Source: an uncultured Helicobacter sp. (GTDB taxonomy: Bacteria > Campylobacterota > Campylobacteria > Campylobacterales > Helicobacteraceae). From it: a stretch of 12,615 nt of DNA. Under the pieces are notes generated by a model. The model saw nothing but the letters and a program-made list of their open reading frames with translations, had not been told where the DNA came from and searched no databases. Shown here in pieces: positions 1 through 6,656 of this stretch. Position 1 is the stretch's first letter. Every line of letters begins with the position of its first letter. Where the stretch lies: assembly GCF_910577135.1 (NCBI RefSeq), contig NZ_CAJTLL010000029.1, positions 1-12,615 of the forward strand, given 5' to 3'. The translations under genes were made by a program, and so were the position numbers.

Positions 1-2
1 TG

Positions 3-131
3 GGATGTAGTCGCTCCATTCGTACGGAGTGTTCGCTAGATTGCCTTCTTACTCCACGTTTGCAAAGTAAATCGTCTTTAGAAAAATCTTACAAGTGTGA
101 GGGCAAAGCTCACATGCGCCTAAAAGAATAG
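3..131 (+). other. 3' end of a small ORF, possible third copy of the yej-operon small-ORF repeat
   Basis: An open frame runs in from the left edge and stops at TAG 129-131, giving 42 visible codons. I recognise no domain. The stretch around 17-33 matches about 14 of 17 bases around 2654-2670 in small ORF B between yejE and yejF, and both translate there to a similar peptide (SIRTECS here, HIRTKCLS in B). It also holds a small hairpin (TGTGAG, 7-nt loop, CTCACA, at about 97-115), the kind of element seen in the other copies. By position it would lie between yejA and yejB. It could equally be a non-coding or decayed intergenic repeat, and the left part is missing, so the link rests on a short match. 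Confidence 0.35.
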
Positions 132-211
132 AGTTGTAACTACCTTGCTTATCAAGTTTTGAGGTTTAGAATCTCTATGTAGAATCTACGCGATTGATAC
201 AAGGAGAAATA

Positions 212-1264
212 ATGCTAAGCTACATTGTCAAACGATTAATACTCATTATCCCCACACTCATAGGCGTGATGAGCATTAATTTTTTGCTTATGCAGCTCTC
301 TCCTGGTGGTCCTGTGGAGCAGACTATCGCTAAAATAGAGAATCTTGGGCATTTAAGCGAAGCCTCAACAGGCTCAAACGCTCTCTACAAAGGTTCCGTA
401 GGCTTAGAGCCTGAACTCATCGAGGAGATTAAAAAACTCTATGGTTTTGATAAATCTTTGGGTGAGCGCTATGTGCAAATGCTGTGGCGTTTTGTGTGTT
501 TTGATTTTGGTGAGAGCTTTTACGCACAGCAGAGTGTGTTGTCTATCATTGTTCAAAAGCTCTCTGTGTCTATATCGCTTGGGGTTTTTAGCACATTGCT
601 TATCTATTTTATTAGTATTCCACTAGGCATTGCTAAGGCAGTGCGGCATGGCTCACGCTTTGATGTGATAAGTAGCATTGTCATCGTCGTGCTTAATGCC
701 ATTCCCGCCTTTATGTTTGGCGTGGTGCTTATCGTGCTTTTTTGTGGGGGGAGCTATTTTGAGCTATTTCCTTTGCGAGGACTAGTAAGTGATCATTTTG
801 AGAATCTAAGCGCTTGGGGGAAGCTTAAAGATTATCTATGGCATTTGTGTTTGCCCGTGTTATGTATTAGTATAGGGGGCTTTGCCACATTGAGTATGCT
901 AAGCAAAAACTGCTTTTTAGAGGAGATTCATAAAAGTTATGTGGTATGTGCGAGGGCAAAGGGTGGGAGTGAAAATCATATCTTATACAGGCATATTTTC
1001 CGCAATGCTATGCTTTTAGTAGTGAGCGGATTCCCTGCGGTATTTGTGGGGGCGTTTTTTAGTGGGAGTTTGCTTATAGAGATTATTTTTAGCCTTGATG
1101 GATTGGGGCTTTTAGGCTATGAAAGTGTGGTGAATCGTGACTATCCTGTCGTTTTTGGCACACTCTATATTTTTACTTTTATCGCCTTAGCATTAGGGAT
1201 TATCACTGATATTTGCTATTACTTCATTGATCCACGCATCCACTTTGGGGGCAAAAATGTTTGA
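212..1264 (+). CDS. yejB: YejB-type peptide ABC transporter permease
   Basis: Inner-membrane permease of the YejABEF oligopeptide importer, the system that in E. coli also carries microcin C into the cell. The 350-residue protein follows E. coli YejB (about 364 aa) end to end as I recall it: N-terminal [13 protein letters not shown] membrane segment, SPGGPVEQ after it, the LYGFDK and FDFGES blocks, FPLRGLVS in a periplasmic loop, the EAA-type coupling motif around ARAKG, and DPRI at the C-terminus. Several hydrophobic spans fit five to six membrane segments. I start at ATG 212 rather than the upstream in-frame ATG 194 because AAGGAG at 201-206 sits 5 nt before it and MLSYIVKRL is the family N-terminus. 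Its stop overlaps the yejE start by 8 nt, so the two permeases are translationally coupled. Annotation pipelines may label it DppB/OppB, but the YejB-specific blocks are clear. Confidence 0.95.
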   Translation: MLSYIVKRLILIIPTLIGVMSINFLLMQLSPGGPVEQTIAKIENLGHLSEASTGSNALYKGSVGLEPELIEEIKKLYGFDKSLGERYVQMLWRFVCFDFGESFYAQQSVLSIIVQKLSVSISLGVFSTLLIYFISIPLGIAKAVRHGSRFDVISSIVIVVLNAIPAFMFGVVLIVLFCGGSYFELFPLRGLVSDHFENLSAWGKLKDYLWHLCLPVLCISIGGFATLSMLSKNCFLEEIHKSYVVCARAKGGSENHILYRHIFRNAMLLVVSGFPAVFVGAFFSGSLLIEIIFSLDGLGLLGYESVVNRDYPVVFGTLYIFTFIALALGIITDICYYFIDPRIHFGGKNV

Positions 1265-2360
1265 CAAACGCATACTTCAAGTGCGCTATCAAGTCTTTAA
1301 GCAGAATAGACGTGCATTTTACTCATTGATACTTTTTATTGCGTTCTTTGTTTTGAGTGTGGAAGCAGAATTTATCGCTAATGACAAGCCGCTTTTTATC
1401 TACAAAGATTCTAAAATGTATTTTCCTGTGTTTGTGAATTATACCGAAACGGCTTTTGGTGGGGATTTTGATACGTGGTGTGATTACCTTGATAACTATG
1501 TGAGGGAAGAGCTTTTAAAGGATGCTTTTGTCATTTATGCACCTATCCCATATAGCTATAATAGCATCATTATGGATTTAGACACACAAGCCCCTAGCCC
1601 TCCGGATTCTAAACATATACTTGGCACAGATGATAAGGCGCGAGATGTCGCTGCACGGCTGATTTATGGGTATAGAATTTCCATTTTATTTGCGTTAATT
1701 TTGTCTGTATGTAGCGTGGTGATTGGAGTGTGCGCGGGGGCGGTGCAGGGCTACTATGGCGGAGGAGTGGATTTGGTAGGGCAGAGAATCATTGAAATTC
1801 TCAATGCTGTACCTATTTTGTTTGTGATTATCATCATTTCAAGTGTGTTTGAGGCGAATTTTTGGTGGATTCTATGCGTGGTGCTACTTTTTTCGTGGAT
1901 GGTGCTTGTAAATCTTGTCCGCGCGGAGTTTTTAAAAGCGCGGAATCTAGAGTATGTCCGCGCGGCAAAGGCTATGGGTGTGAGTGATGTGAGAATAATG
2001 TTTGCGCATATTTTGCCTAATGCGATGAGTGCTACGCTTACTTTCACGCCCTTTATTATGGCAGGAAGTATTGCCACATTAAGTAGCCTTGATTTTTTGG
2101 GCTTTGGTATGCCTGTGGGTAGCCCAAGTTTGGGGGAACTTCTCGCACAGGGTAAAAACAATCTCACCGCCCCGCATTTAGGTATCACAGCGTTTGTTGC
2201 GCTATGTGTGCTACTCTCAATCCTCGTTTTTATCGGTGAGGGTTTGCGTGATGCTTTTGACCCGTATATCAAAGTGCATTTAAATGATACAAATACGGCA
2301 AATAAGGTAGAACACAGCGATAAAATCGCAAACAGCGGAGGGCATAATGAAAACCTTTAA
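1257..2360 (+). CDS. yejE: YejE-type peptide ABC transporter permease
   Basis: Second inner-membrane permease of the Yej importer, partner of YejB in the transmembrane channel. The 367-residue product matches E. coli YejE (about 341 aa) in its order of blocks: [11 protein letters not shown] before the first membrane helix, EFIANDKPL, the long periplasmic loop ending in [22 protein letters not shown], the YYGGGVDL block, the [10 protein letters not shown] coupling motif, and [10 protein letters not shown] with GSPSLGELL near the end. Start ATG 1257 is chosen over 1227 because it is preceded by GGGGG at 1247-1251 and gives the family start MFDKR; it overlaps yejB by 8 nt. Homologues end near DPYIKV, whereas this one carries about 25 extra polar residues. 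Those extra codons contain the ribosome binding site and start of the next small ORF, so the tail may be a by-product of inserted sequence. Confidence 0.95.
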   Translation: MFDKRILQVRYQVFKQNRRAFYSLILFIAFFVLSVEAEFIANDKPLFIYKDSKMYFPVFVNYTETAFGGDFDTWCDYLDNYVREELLKDAFVIYAPIPYSYNSIIMDLDTQAPSPPDSKHILGTDDKARDVAARLIYGYRISILFALILSVCSVVIGVCAGAVQGYYGGGVDLVGQRIIEILNAVPILFVIIIISSVFEANFWWILCVVLLFSWMVLVNLVRAEFLKARNLEYVRAAKAMGVSDVRIMFAHILPNAMSATLTFTPFIMAGSIATLSSLDFLGFGMPVGSPSLGELLAQGKNNLTAPHLGITAFVALCVLLSILVFIGEGLRDAFDPYIKVHLNDTNTANKVEHSDKIANSGGHNENL

Positions 2361-2514
2361 AACTCACTTAATAACCAAACGAAGTGCGGTTATTAAGTGT
2401 ATCCTTTTGTCCTCGCGCTTTCACCGCTGCGAGATTTGTCTTTTTTTGCAAAAGGATTGCATGGTGCGAAGCAAATTTTACACCTGCGAAGCAGACCTAC
2501 GCTGGAAGCTTTAG
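2347..2514 (+). CDS. Small ORF A, 55 aa, unknown, first unit of a tandem repeat
   Basis: A 55-codon ORF beginning MKTFK and ending DLRWKL. It starts inside the 3' end of yejE in another frame, with a good Shine-Dalgarno GGAGGG at 2337-2342 and a 4-nt spacer to ATG 2347. I know no family for it. It contains a perfect 12-bp hairpin right after the start, a second hairpin at 2412-2433 followed by seven T, and ends about 20 nt before the start of the related small ORF B. The first 56 nt align with the first 56 nt of B with balancing single-base indels, so the middle peptide is read in a different frame while the DNA is conserved. The RBS suggests it is translated. The frame change and cysteine-rich, low-resemblance peptide suggest the nucleic-acid structure may matter more than the product. 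Confidence 0.4.
   Translation: MKTFKTHLITKRSAVIKCILLSSRFHRCEICLFLQKDCMVRSKFYTCEADLRWKL
2365..2399 (+). promoter_or_regulatory. Hairpin A, 12-bp perfect stem in small ORF A
   Basis: Arms CACTTAATAACC (2365-2376) and GGTTATTAAGTG (2388-2399) pair perfectly around an 11-nt loop, AAACGAAGTGC. It begins at codon 7 of small ORF A and just after the yejE stop. A matching hairpin with the same loop length lies at the same place in small ORF B. Placed between the permease and ATPase genes, it could stabilise the upstream mRNA end or tune yejF expression. The structure is seen; the role is inferred. Confidence 0.6.
2412..2447 (+). terminator. Weak hairpin plus T-run, possible attenuator between yejE and yejF
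   Basis: A 6-bp stem CTCGCG/TGCGAG (2412-2433, one G-T pair, 10-nt loop) is followed 7 nt later by seven T (2441-2447). The stem is short and the T-run is set back, so this would be at best a leaky intrinsic terminator. A partial stop here could lower the ATPase message relative to the permeases. It lies inside small ORF A. Confidence 0.25.
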
Positions 2515-2535
2515 CGACAAAATCGAGGAGAAATG

Positions 2536-2721
2536 ATGAAAATCTTTAAAAATGCCCTTGATAACCAAGCAAAGCGCGGTTATCAGTGTATAAACTTTAG
2601 GCATGAGTGTGGATTTACTCCACACGAGCAAGACCTACGCGGTGGCTTTAGCCACATACGGACGAAGTGTTTATCCACGCTTACAAACAGCGTAGGCAAT
2701 AATAAGGGCATATTATGCTAA
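2536..2721 (+). CDS. Small ORF B, 61 aa, unknown, second unit of the tandem repeat
   Basis: A 61-codon ORF beginning MKIFK. Of the adjacent ATGs at 2533 and 2536 I choose 2536, because GAGGAG at 2525-2530 then has a 5-nt spacer and the start matches small ORF A. Its stop overlaps the yejF start by 7 nt, so translating B would bring ribosomes to yejF. I recognise no domain. The peptide is polar with four cysteines, and has no signal peptide or membrane segment. The DNA is packed with small hairpins: 2559-2585, 2607-2625 (GTGTGGA/TCCACAC), 2642-2655 (GTGGC/GCCAC) and 2677-2693 (ACGCT/AGCGT). The words GACCTACGC and CTTTAGC are shared with the end of A. It may be a coupling leader for yejF rather than a functional protein. 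Confidence 0.45.
   Translation: MKIFKNALDNQAKRGYQCINFRHECGFTPHEQDLRGGFSHIRTKCLSTLTNSVGNNKGILC
2559..2585 (+). promoter_or_regulatory. Hairpin B, 8-bp stem in small ORF B
   Basis: Arms TGATAACC (2559-2566) and GGTTATCA (2578-2585) enclose an 11-nt loop, AAGCAAAGCGC. It is the counterpart of the hairpin at 2365-2399. In the seventh pair from the loop, A-T in the first copy is G-C here, a change on both sides that keeps the pair. Confidence 0.6.
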
Positions 2722-4313
2722 AGATAAATAATTTATGTGCTACTTTTGCACATTCTCATCATTTTGCTTTGGATAACATCTCCTTACATATCGCACCACA
2801 GGAAAAAGTCGCTTTGGTTGGAGAATCTGGCTCGGGCAAAAGTATGCTTGCACAGCTTATTTTAAAGCTACAAAGCAATGTCATCGTGCAGAGTGGCGAT
2901 ATATGCTTTAATAACACAAGTCTTTTAGGACTAGATTCAAAGCAAATGCGTTTTTTACGTGGAAAGGATATTGCCTATATCCCCCAAGAGCCACTCTCAA
3001 GCCTTAATCCACTCCATAAGGTAGACAAACAAATTTTAGAGAGCTTTTATCTCCATAGCGATGTGCTATACCCGCATTTGCGTGGCAAGGCATTGAATCT
3101 AAAGGCACAAGAGAGACTAGAAGAACTTCTAAGCCTTGTGGGTTTGAATGCAAACCTTGCTGAACGTTATCCTTTCGAGCTAAGCGGAGGGCAAAAGCAA
3201 CGCGTAGCCATAGCGATGAGTATTGTCAATAATCCTGCTTTGCTTATTTGTGATGAGCCTACAACTGCGCTTGATGTCCTTGTGCAAAAGCAAATTATGG
3301 ACATGCTTTTACGTTTAAGCACAAAAAGCGCGATTTTGTTTATTAGCCACGATTTGGGTGTTGTGAGAGGGTTTTGTGATAAGGTTGCCGTGCTAAAAGA
3401 TGGTAAAATAATAGAATCTCGCTCTACAAAAGATATTTTTCACAAACCTAAACACCAATACACGACATTTCTTATAGAATCTTTAAACCTCCCTCACAGA
3501 GATAACACCACATTTGTAGATACAGATTCGACTTTAAGGGCAATGCATTTTGATGTGCAAGTGAGTCAAAGGAAATTTTTCAAGATACATTATAAGACAT
3601 TGGTTTCAAATGTGTGCTTTAATGTGAGAAGTGGGGAAATTCTAGGCATAGCTGGAGCGAGTGGTAGTGGTAAATCAAGCCTTGCACTAGGTATATTGCG
3701 ATTACTTGAAACAAAAGGAGAGCTGTATTTGCACAATACGCAAGTTGAGACAAAAGTTTTAAGAAAAAAAATTAGCATTGTATTTCAAGATCCTTTTTCA
3801 TCACTCTCTCCAAGATTCTGTGTGGGGGATATTATCGCAGAGGCGTTGGGAGGGCGATTTGAAACATATAAAGATAAAGTGATATGGGCTTTAGAATCTG
3901 TGGGATTAAGCGCATATCATGCCCAAAGCTATCCTTTCGAGCTAAGCGGAGGGCAAAAGCAACGCGTAGCCATCGCCCGTGCTATTGTGAGAAAACCTGA
4001 TATTTTGCTCCTTGATGAGCCTACCTCTGCCCTTGATAAAAGCTCCCAAAAGCTTATCCTTACGCTTTTGTTATCCCTGCAAAAGCAGCTACGTATGGCA
4101 TATATCTTTATCACGCATGATTTAGAAATACTCCGCGCCTTGAGCGATAATATATTGATTTTGTACAAAGGGCAAGTGGTAGAATCGGGCAAGAGCAAAG
4201 AAGTCTTTGCCGCTCCGCAAAGCAGCTATGCTAAAAGCCTTATAAATGCGTTTTTCTCACAAGCACAGGATTTGAGGGAAACACAAGATATTTATAAGGA
4301 TAATGAGTGCTAG
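2715..4313 (+). CDS. yejF: YejF-type peptide ABC transporter ATPase, two ABC domains in one chain
   Basis: Cytoplasmic ATPase that powers the Yej peptide importer. At 532 aa it matches the fused two-domain E. coli YejF (about 529 aa), unlike the separate DppD/DppF pair. Domain 1: Walker A GESGSGKS (36-43), Q-loop Q91, signature LSGGQ (156-160), Walker B ending at D180-E181, switch H212. Domain 2: Walker A GASGSGKS (314-321), Q358, LSGGQ (410-414), LLLDE (431-435), H468. All catalytic residues are intact in both halves. The HKPKHQYT block after domain 1 is the usual oligopeptide-ATPase C-terminal region. Start ATG 2715 has AAGGG at 2704-2708 and overlaps the small ORF B stop. The stop overlaps the GTG of magIII. 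The two signature regions are encoded by an identical 44-nt stretch, which is unusual between paralogous halves. Confidence 0.95.
   Translation: MLKINNLCATFAHSHHFALDNISLHIAPQEKVALVGESGSGKSMLAQLILKLQSNVIVQSGDICFNNTSLLGLDSKQMRFLRGKDIAYIPQEPLSSLNPLHKVDKQILESFYLHSDVLYPHLRGKALNLKAQERLEELLSLVGLNANLAERYPFELSGGQKQRVAIAMSIVNNPALLICDEPTTALDVLVQKQIMDMLLRLSTKSAILFISHDLGVVRGFCDKVAVLKDGKIIESRSTKDIFHKPKHQYTTFLIESLNLPHRDNTTFVDTDSTLRAMHFDVQVSQRKFFKIHYKTLVSNVCFNVRSGEILGIAGASGSGKSSLALGILRLLETKGELYLHNTQVETKVLRKKISIVFQDPFSSLSPRFCVGDIIAEALGGRFETYKDKVIWALESVGLSAYHAQSYPFELSGGQKQRVAIARAIVRKPDILLLDEPTSALDKSSQKLILTLLLSLQKQLRMAYIFITHDLEILRALSDNILILYKGQVVESGKSKEVFAAPQSSYAKSLINAFFSQAQDLRETQDIYKDNEC
3168..3211 (+). repeat. 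44-nt identical direct repeat, copy 1 (ABC domain 1 signature)
   Basis: Every base matches 3930-3973. It encodes YPFELSGGQKQRVA plus two bases of the next codon, starting at residue 152. The copies are 762 nt apart, exactly 254 codons, so they are in the same frame. Confidence 0.9.
3930..3973 (+). repeat. 44-nt identical direct repeat, copy 2 (ABC domain 2 signature)
   Basis: Second copy of the repeat at 3168-3211, starting at residue 406 of YejF. Flanking bases diverge at once on both sides (C for T before; C for A after). Confidence 0.9.
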
Positions 4314-4990
4314 AATCAAGCTTTAGCTTACTTAAAGCACTAAAACAAAAGCATTTGCTATATGATAAGCCAAGCTGGTGGTGGGCAAATCACGGGCATT
4401 TTGAAGTTGTGTTAGGGGCGATTTTAGTGCAAAATACGCAATGGAGCAATGTAGAGAGAATGCTTCATTCTATGCAAAATACGGGAATTCTAAGCGGAGA
4501 TTCACAAATGGATTTAGAATCTATGGCACTGGTGGATTCTATGGTATTGCAATCCCATATCATTGGCTTACAGCGGCAAAAATCCGCCTATATTATCAAA
4601 CTTTCACGAGCAATATTAAGCGATTTTGGGAGCTTTGAGAACTTTAGGCAAAATGTGGATTGTGAATGGCTACTTGCACAAAAGGGCATAGGGCGTGAGA
4701 GTGCATATGCGATACTCAACTATGCGTGTTTGCGGGAAGTGATGGTTGTTGATAGATATACCTATAAGCTACTATGTCATTTGGGTAGGGAGATAGAGGA
4801 CTATGAGGAATTAAGAAGATTCTGTGAGGAAGGCGTGAGGGAGAATCTTAACTTAGTCTATGAACTATACCCGCAGGATATGAGCTTAGCGCAGATTTTC
4901 GCGCGGTTCCACGGCAAGATTGTAGAATTTGCTAAGGCAAAGGGTGATATGGCGCATTTGGCTAAAGAGATAGAATCTTGCTACTTCTAA
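4307..4990 (+). CDS. magIII: MagIII-type 3-methyladenine DNA glycosylase
   Basis: Base-excision repair enzyme that removes 3-methyladenine from alkylated DNA; member of the helix-hairpin-helix GPD superfamily. The 227 aa match H. pylori MagIII (about 218 aa) as I recall it: three tryptophans at 24-26 in the base pocket region, VQNTQW at 41-46, the HhH segment WLLAQKGIGRESA (121-133), catalytic aspartate D149 in VVDRYTY, and the ARFHGKIVEF block (199-208) whose lysine K204 is in the region of the modified active-site lysine of MagIII. There is no C-terminal four-cysteine iron-sulfur loop, which argues against ordinary endonuclease III. The start is GTG 4307, with AAGGA at 4296-4300, overlapping the yejF stop by 7 nt; the nearby ATG 4303 is out of frame. 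It is the last gene of the + operon and converges on yraN. Confidence 0.9.
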   Translation: MLESSFSLLKALKQKHLLYDKPSWWWANHGHFEVVLGAILVQNTQWSNVERMLHSMQNTGILSGDSQMDLESMALVDSMVLQSHIIGLQRQKSAYIIKLSRAILSDFGSFENFRQNVDCEWLLAQKGIGRESAYAILNYACLREVMVVDRYTYKLLCHLGREIEDYEELRRFCEEGVRENLNLVYELYPQDMSLAQIFARFHGKIVEFAKAKGDMAHLAKEIESCYF

Positions 4991-5003
4991 AACCAAACCG
5001 ATC

Positions 5004-5333
5004 TTAACACAAGGTGATATTTTCAATCAATTCGCATTTGCCATTTTTGATAATCAAGGCATCAAGGCAGTAAGCCTTTGTTATATTATGTGTGGATAAA
5101 TACAGCCCTATAGCTTTTGTGAGTTTTGTAAGTTTAAGGGGCGTGATATTTAAAAGCGGCTCAAAGTTTTTACCGCTTTTAACCTCAATAAAATGCAGCA
5201 CATTATCTCTAAAAGCGATAATATCAATCTCACCATATCGTGCGTGAAAATTCAGCTCTATAATCTCAAAGCCCCTCTCACGCAAAAATATACAAGCACT
5301 CTCCTCTGCTAAATCACCCTTTTTGCGGCTCAT
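5004..5333 (-). CDS. yraN: YraN/UPF0102 family protein
   Basis: Small protein of the UPF0102 family, which has a restriction-endonuclease-like (Holliday-junction resolvase-like) fold; its biological role is not settled. Family motifs are in order: [10 protein letters not shown] near the N-terminus, [13 protein letters not shown] with the GEID acidic core, HFIEVK, and AYCLDAL. About 109 aa is normal length. I use the ATG at 5333 because GAGAG then lies 6 nt upstream; the in-frame ATG at 5339 touches that GAGAG directly and has no other SD, and would only add MK. It follows hom by about 22 nt and is the last gene of the - operon. Its stop is 13 nt from that of magIII, with no terminator visible between them. 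Confidence 0.88.
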   Translation of the reverse strand: MSRKKGDLAEESACIFLRERGFEIIELNFHARYGEIDIIAFRDNVLHFIEVKSGKNFEPLLNITPLKLTKLTKAIGLYLSTHNITKAYCLDALIIKNGKCELIENITLC

Positions 5334-5355
5334 TTTCATCTCTCATTGTATTTAG

Positions 5356-6648
5356 CTAATCTTCAAGGCGCATTTTATAGGGCTTCTGCACGATAGAAGG
5401 GAGCGATTCTAGCTCATTTAGCGCGTGATTGACATTTTTTTCATAGCAATGATGTGTAGAAAGCAGCATTTTTGCCACATCTTTATCATCGGTTTCTTTT
5501 TGCAAAAATGCACCAATAGATATATTGTGCCTCCCCAGAATCTGTGATACCTGCCCTAGCACACCGGGTTTATCGCTCACATATAAACGTATATAATAGC
5601 GTGAATATATCTCATCTTTGCTCTTTAGCCGAATATACTTACTATCTTCTAAGGCACGCTCAAAGCCTAACATTGCCGCATTCTCACCTCTGGCAATAGC
5701 TATTATATCACTCACCACAGAGCTTGCCGTAGCATCACCTCCAGCCCCCGCTCCATAATACATACTCTCTCCTACACAATCCCCAATCACACTAATGCCA
5801 TTCATCACGCCATCAACCTTGCTTATCATCGCATCTTTTTTTATCATACAGGGATGAACGCGCAATTCTATATCGTGTCCTTGTTTTTTCGCAATGCCAA
5901 GCAACTTAATTGTATAGCCAAATTCGCAAGCAAATTCTATGTCATCAGGCATAATCCCTTCAATCCCCTCGATGAGAATCTGCTCGGGCAGGGCGTTAAT
6001 ACCATAGGCTAGAGAGGCAAGTATAAGGAGTTTATGCCCCGCATCACCACCGCTTATATCAAGCGTAGGGTCAGCTTCTGCATAGCCGAGATTCTGTGCT
6101 TGTTCGAGTGCGGTGTAGAAATCCTGCTTATGATTTTGCATTTGCGTGAGAATATAATTGCTCGTACCATTAAGAATCCCGCGGATAGTAAGGATATGAT
6201 TCGCATTTAAGCCATCTTTTAGCACACGGATAATGGGAATCCCCCCGCAAACACTCGCCTCAAAGCCTACAGGCACACCATTTGCTAGATGCGCAATATC
6301 ATAGCGATGATAGGCTAACATTGCCTTATTCGCGGTAACAAAAGCCTTTTTCGCGCTCAATGCCTTTTTAGCAATCTCATAGGCAAAGCCCACACCGCCC
6401 ATTAACTCGACAATAATCTCTATTTGGCTATCATTTAGCATATCATCGACATTATCGCTTACTAACACCTGTGTGTTCAGCTCCTCTAGCTTTTTGTGAG
6501 CCTTTGCTTTATCACGCACCACAACGCGCTTTAGGATAACCTCCTTGCCCGCCCGTGCATTAATAATTGCACGATTAGCAATCAATGCCTTTAGCACACT
6601 GCTCCCAACCACGCCAAAGCCAATCATACCTACAATGAGTTTTGACAT
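5356..6648 (-). CDS. hom: Homoserine dehydrogenase
   Basis: Catalyses NAD(P)H-dependent reduction of aspartate semialdehyde to homoserine, the branch point to threonine and methionine. The 430 aa are full length for the monofunctional bacterial enzyme with an ACT domain. Visible: Rossmann GFGVVGSS (10-17), VTANKAML (104-111), GFEASVCGGIP (128-138), GILNGTSNYI, and the active-site segment EADPTLDISGGDAGHK with E191, D202 and catalytic K206. Residues about 352-425 form an ACT domain (YVSDKPGVLGQVSQ), so feedback inhibition by threonine is likely. Start ATG 6648 has AAGGG overlapping the stop of the aminotransferase gene, 8 nt upstream. It shares the operon with a transaminase, as I recall for C. 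jejuni, and with yraN downstream as in H. pylori. Confidence 0.97.
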   Translation of the reverse strand: MSKLIVGMIGFGVVGSSVLKALIANRAIINARAGKEVILKRVVVRDKAKAHKKLEELNTQVLVSDNVDDMLNDSQIEIIVELMGGVGFAYEIAKKALSAKKAFVTANKAMLAYHRYDIAHLANGVPVGFEASVCGGIPIIRVLKDGLNANHILTIRGILNGTSNYILTQMQNHKQDFYTALEQAQNLGYAEADPTLDISGGDAGHKLLILASLAYGINALPEQILIEGIEGIMPDDIEFACEFGYTIKLLGIAKKQGHDIELRVHPCMIKKDAMISKVDGVMNGISVIGDCVGESMYYGAGAGGDATASSVVSDIIAIARGENAAMLGFERALEDSKYIRLKSKDEIYSRYYIRLYVSDKPGVLGQVSQILGRHNISIGAFLQKETDDKDVAKMLLSTHHCYEKNVNHALNELESLPSIVQKPYKMRLED

Positions 6649-6656
6649 TTTTACCC

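Larger units (their letters stand above)
2347..2714 (+). repeat. Degenerate tandem repeat filling the yejE-yejF interval
   Basis: Two units of about 189 nt, starting at 2347 and 2536. The best matches are the first 56 nt of each (shared ATGAAAA, CTTTAAAA, ATAACC, GGTTAT, AGTGTAT words) and the later blocks at 2492-2518 and 2630-2656 (GACCTACGC followed by CTTTAGC). The middles are too diverged to align by eye. Each unit has SD, start codon, long-loop hairpin and then smaller hairpins. This interval is about 350 nt in an operon whose other junctions overlap, so it looks like an insertion that was later duplicated. Confidence 0.55.

Noticed and set aside
166..192. Repeated TAGAATCT words before yejB as an operator
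   Set aside because: The word AGAATCT is frequent throughout the coding regions here on both strands, so two copies are not a special signal.
1754..2272. 172-codon open frame on the - strand
   Set aside because: It lies fully opposite yejE, whose protein matches a known family throughout; the antisense product has no signal, SD or recognisable domain.
2441..2447. T7 run in small ORF A as a second phase-variable site
   Set aside because: Seven T is common in this AT-rich DNA and the ORF itself is uncertain; it is weaker evidence than the nine-G run.
2365..2714. CRISPR array or tRNA cluster in the hairpin-rich gap
   Set aside because: Only two diverged units, no regular direct repeats with spacers, and no cloverleaf or CCA end could be folded by eye.
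3929..4198. 89-codon - strand frame opposite yejF
   Set aside because: Mirror of the second ABC domain; nothing supports expression.
4307..4990. Endonuclease III (nth) label for the HhH glycosylase
   Set aside because: The C-terminal iron-sulfur cysteines are missing and the Trp-rich N-terminus and FHGKIVEF block match MagIII.
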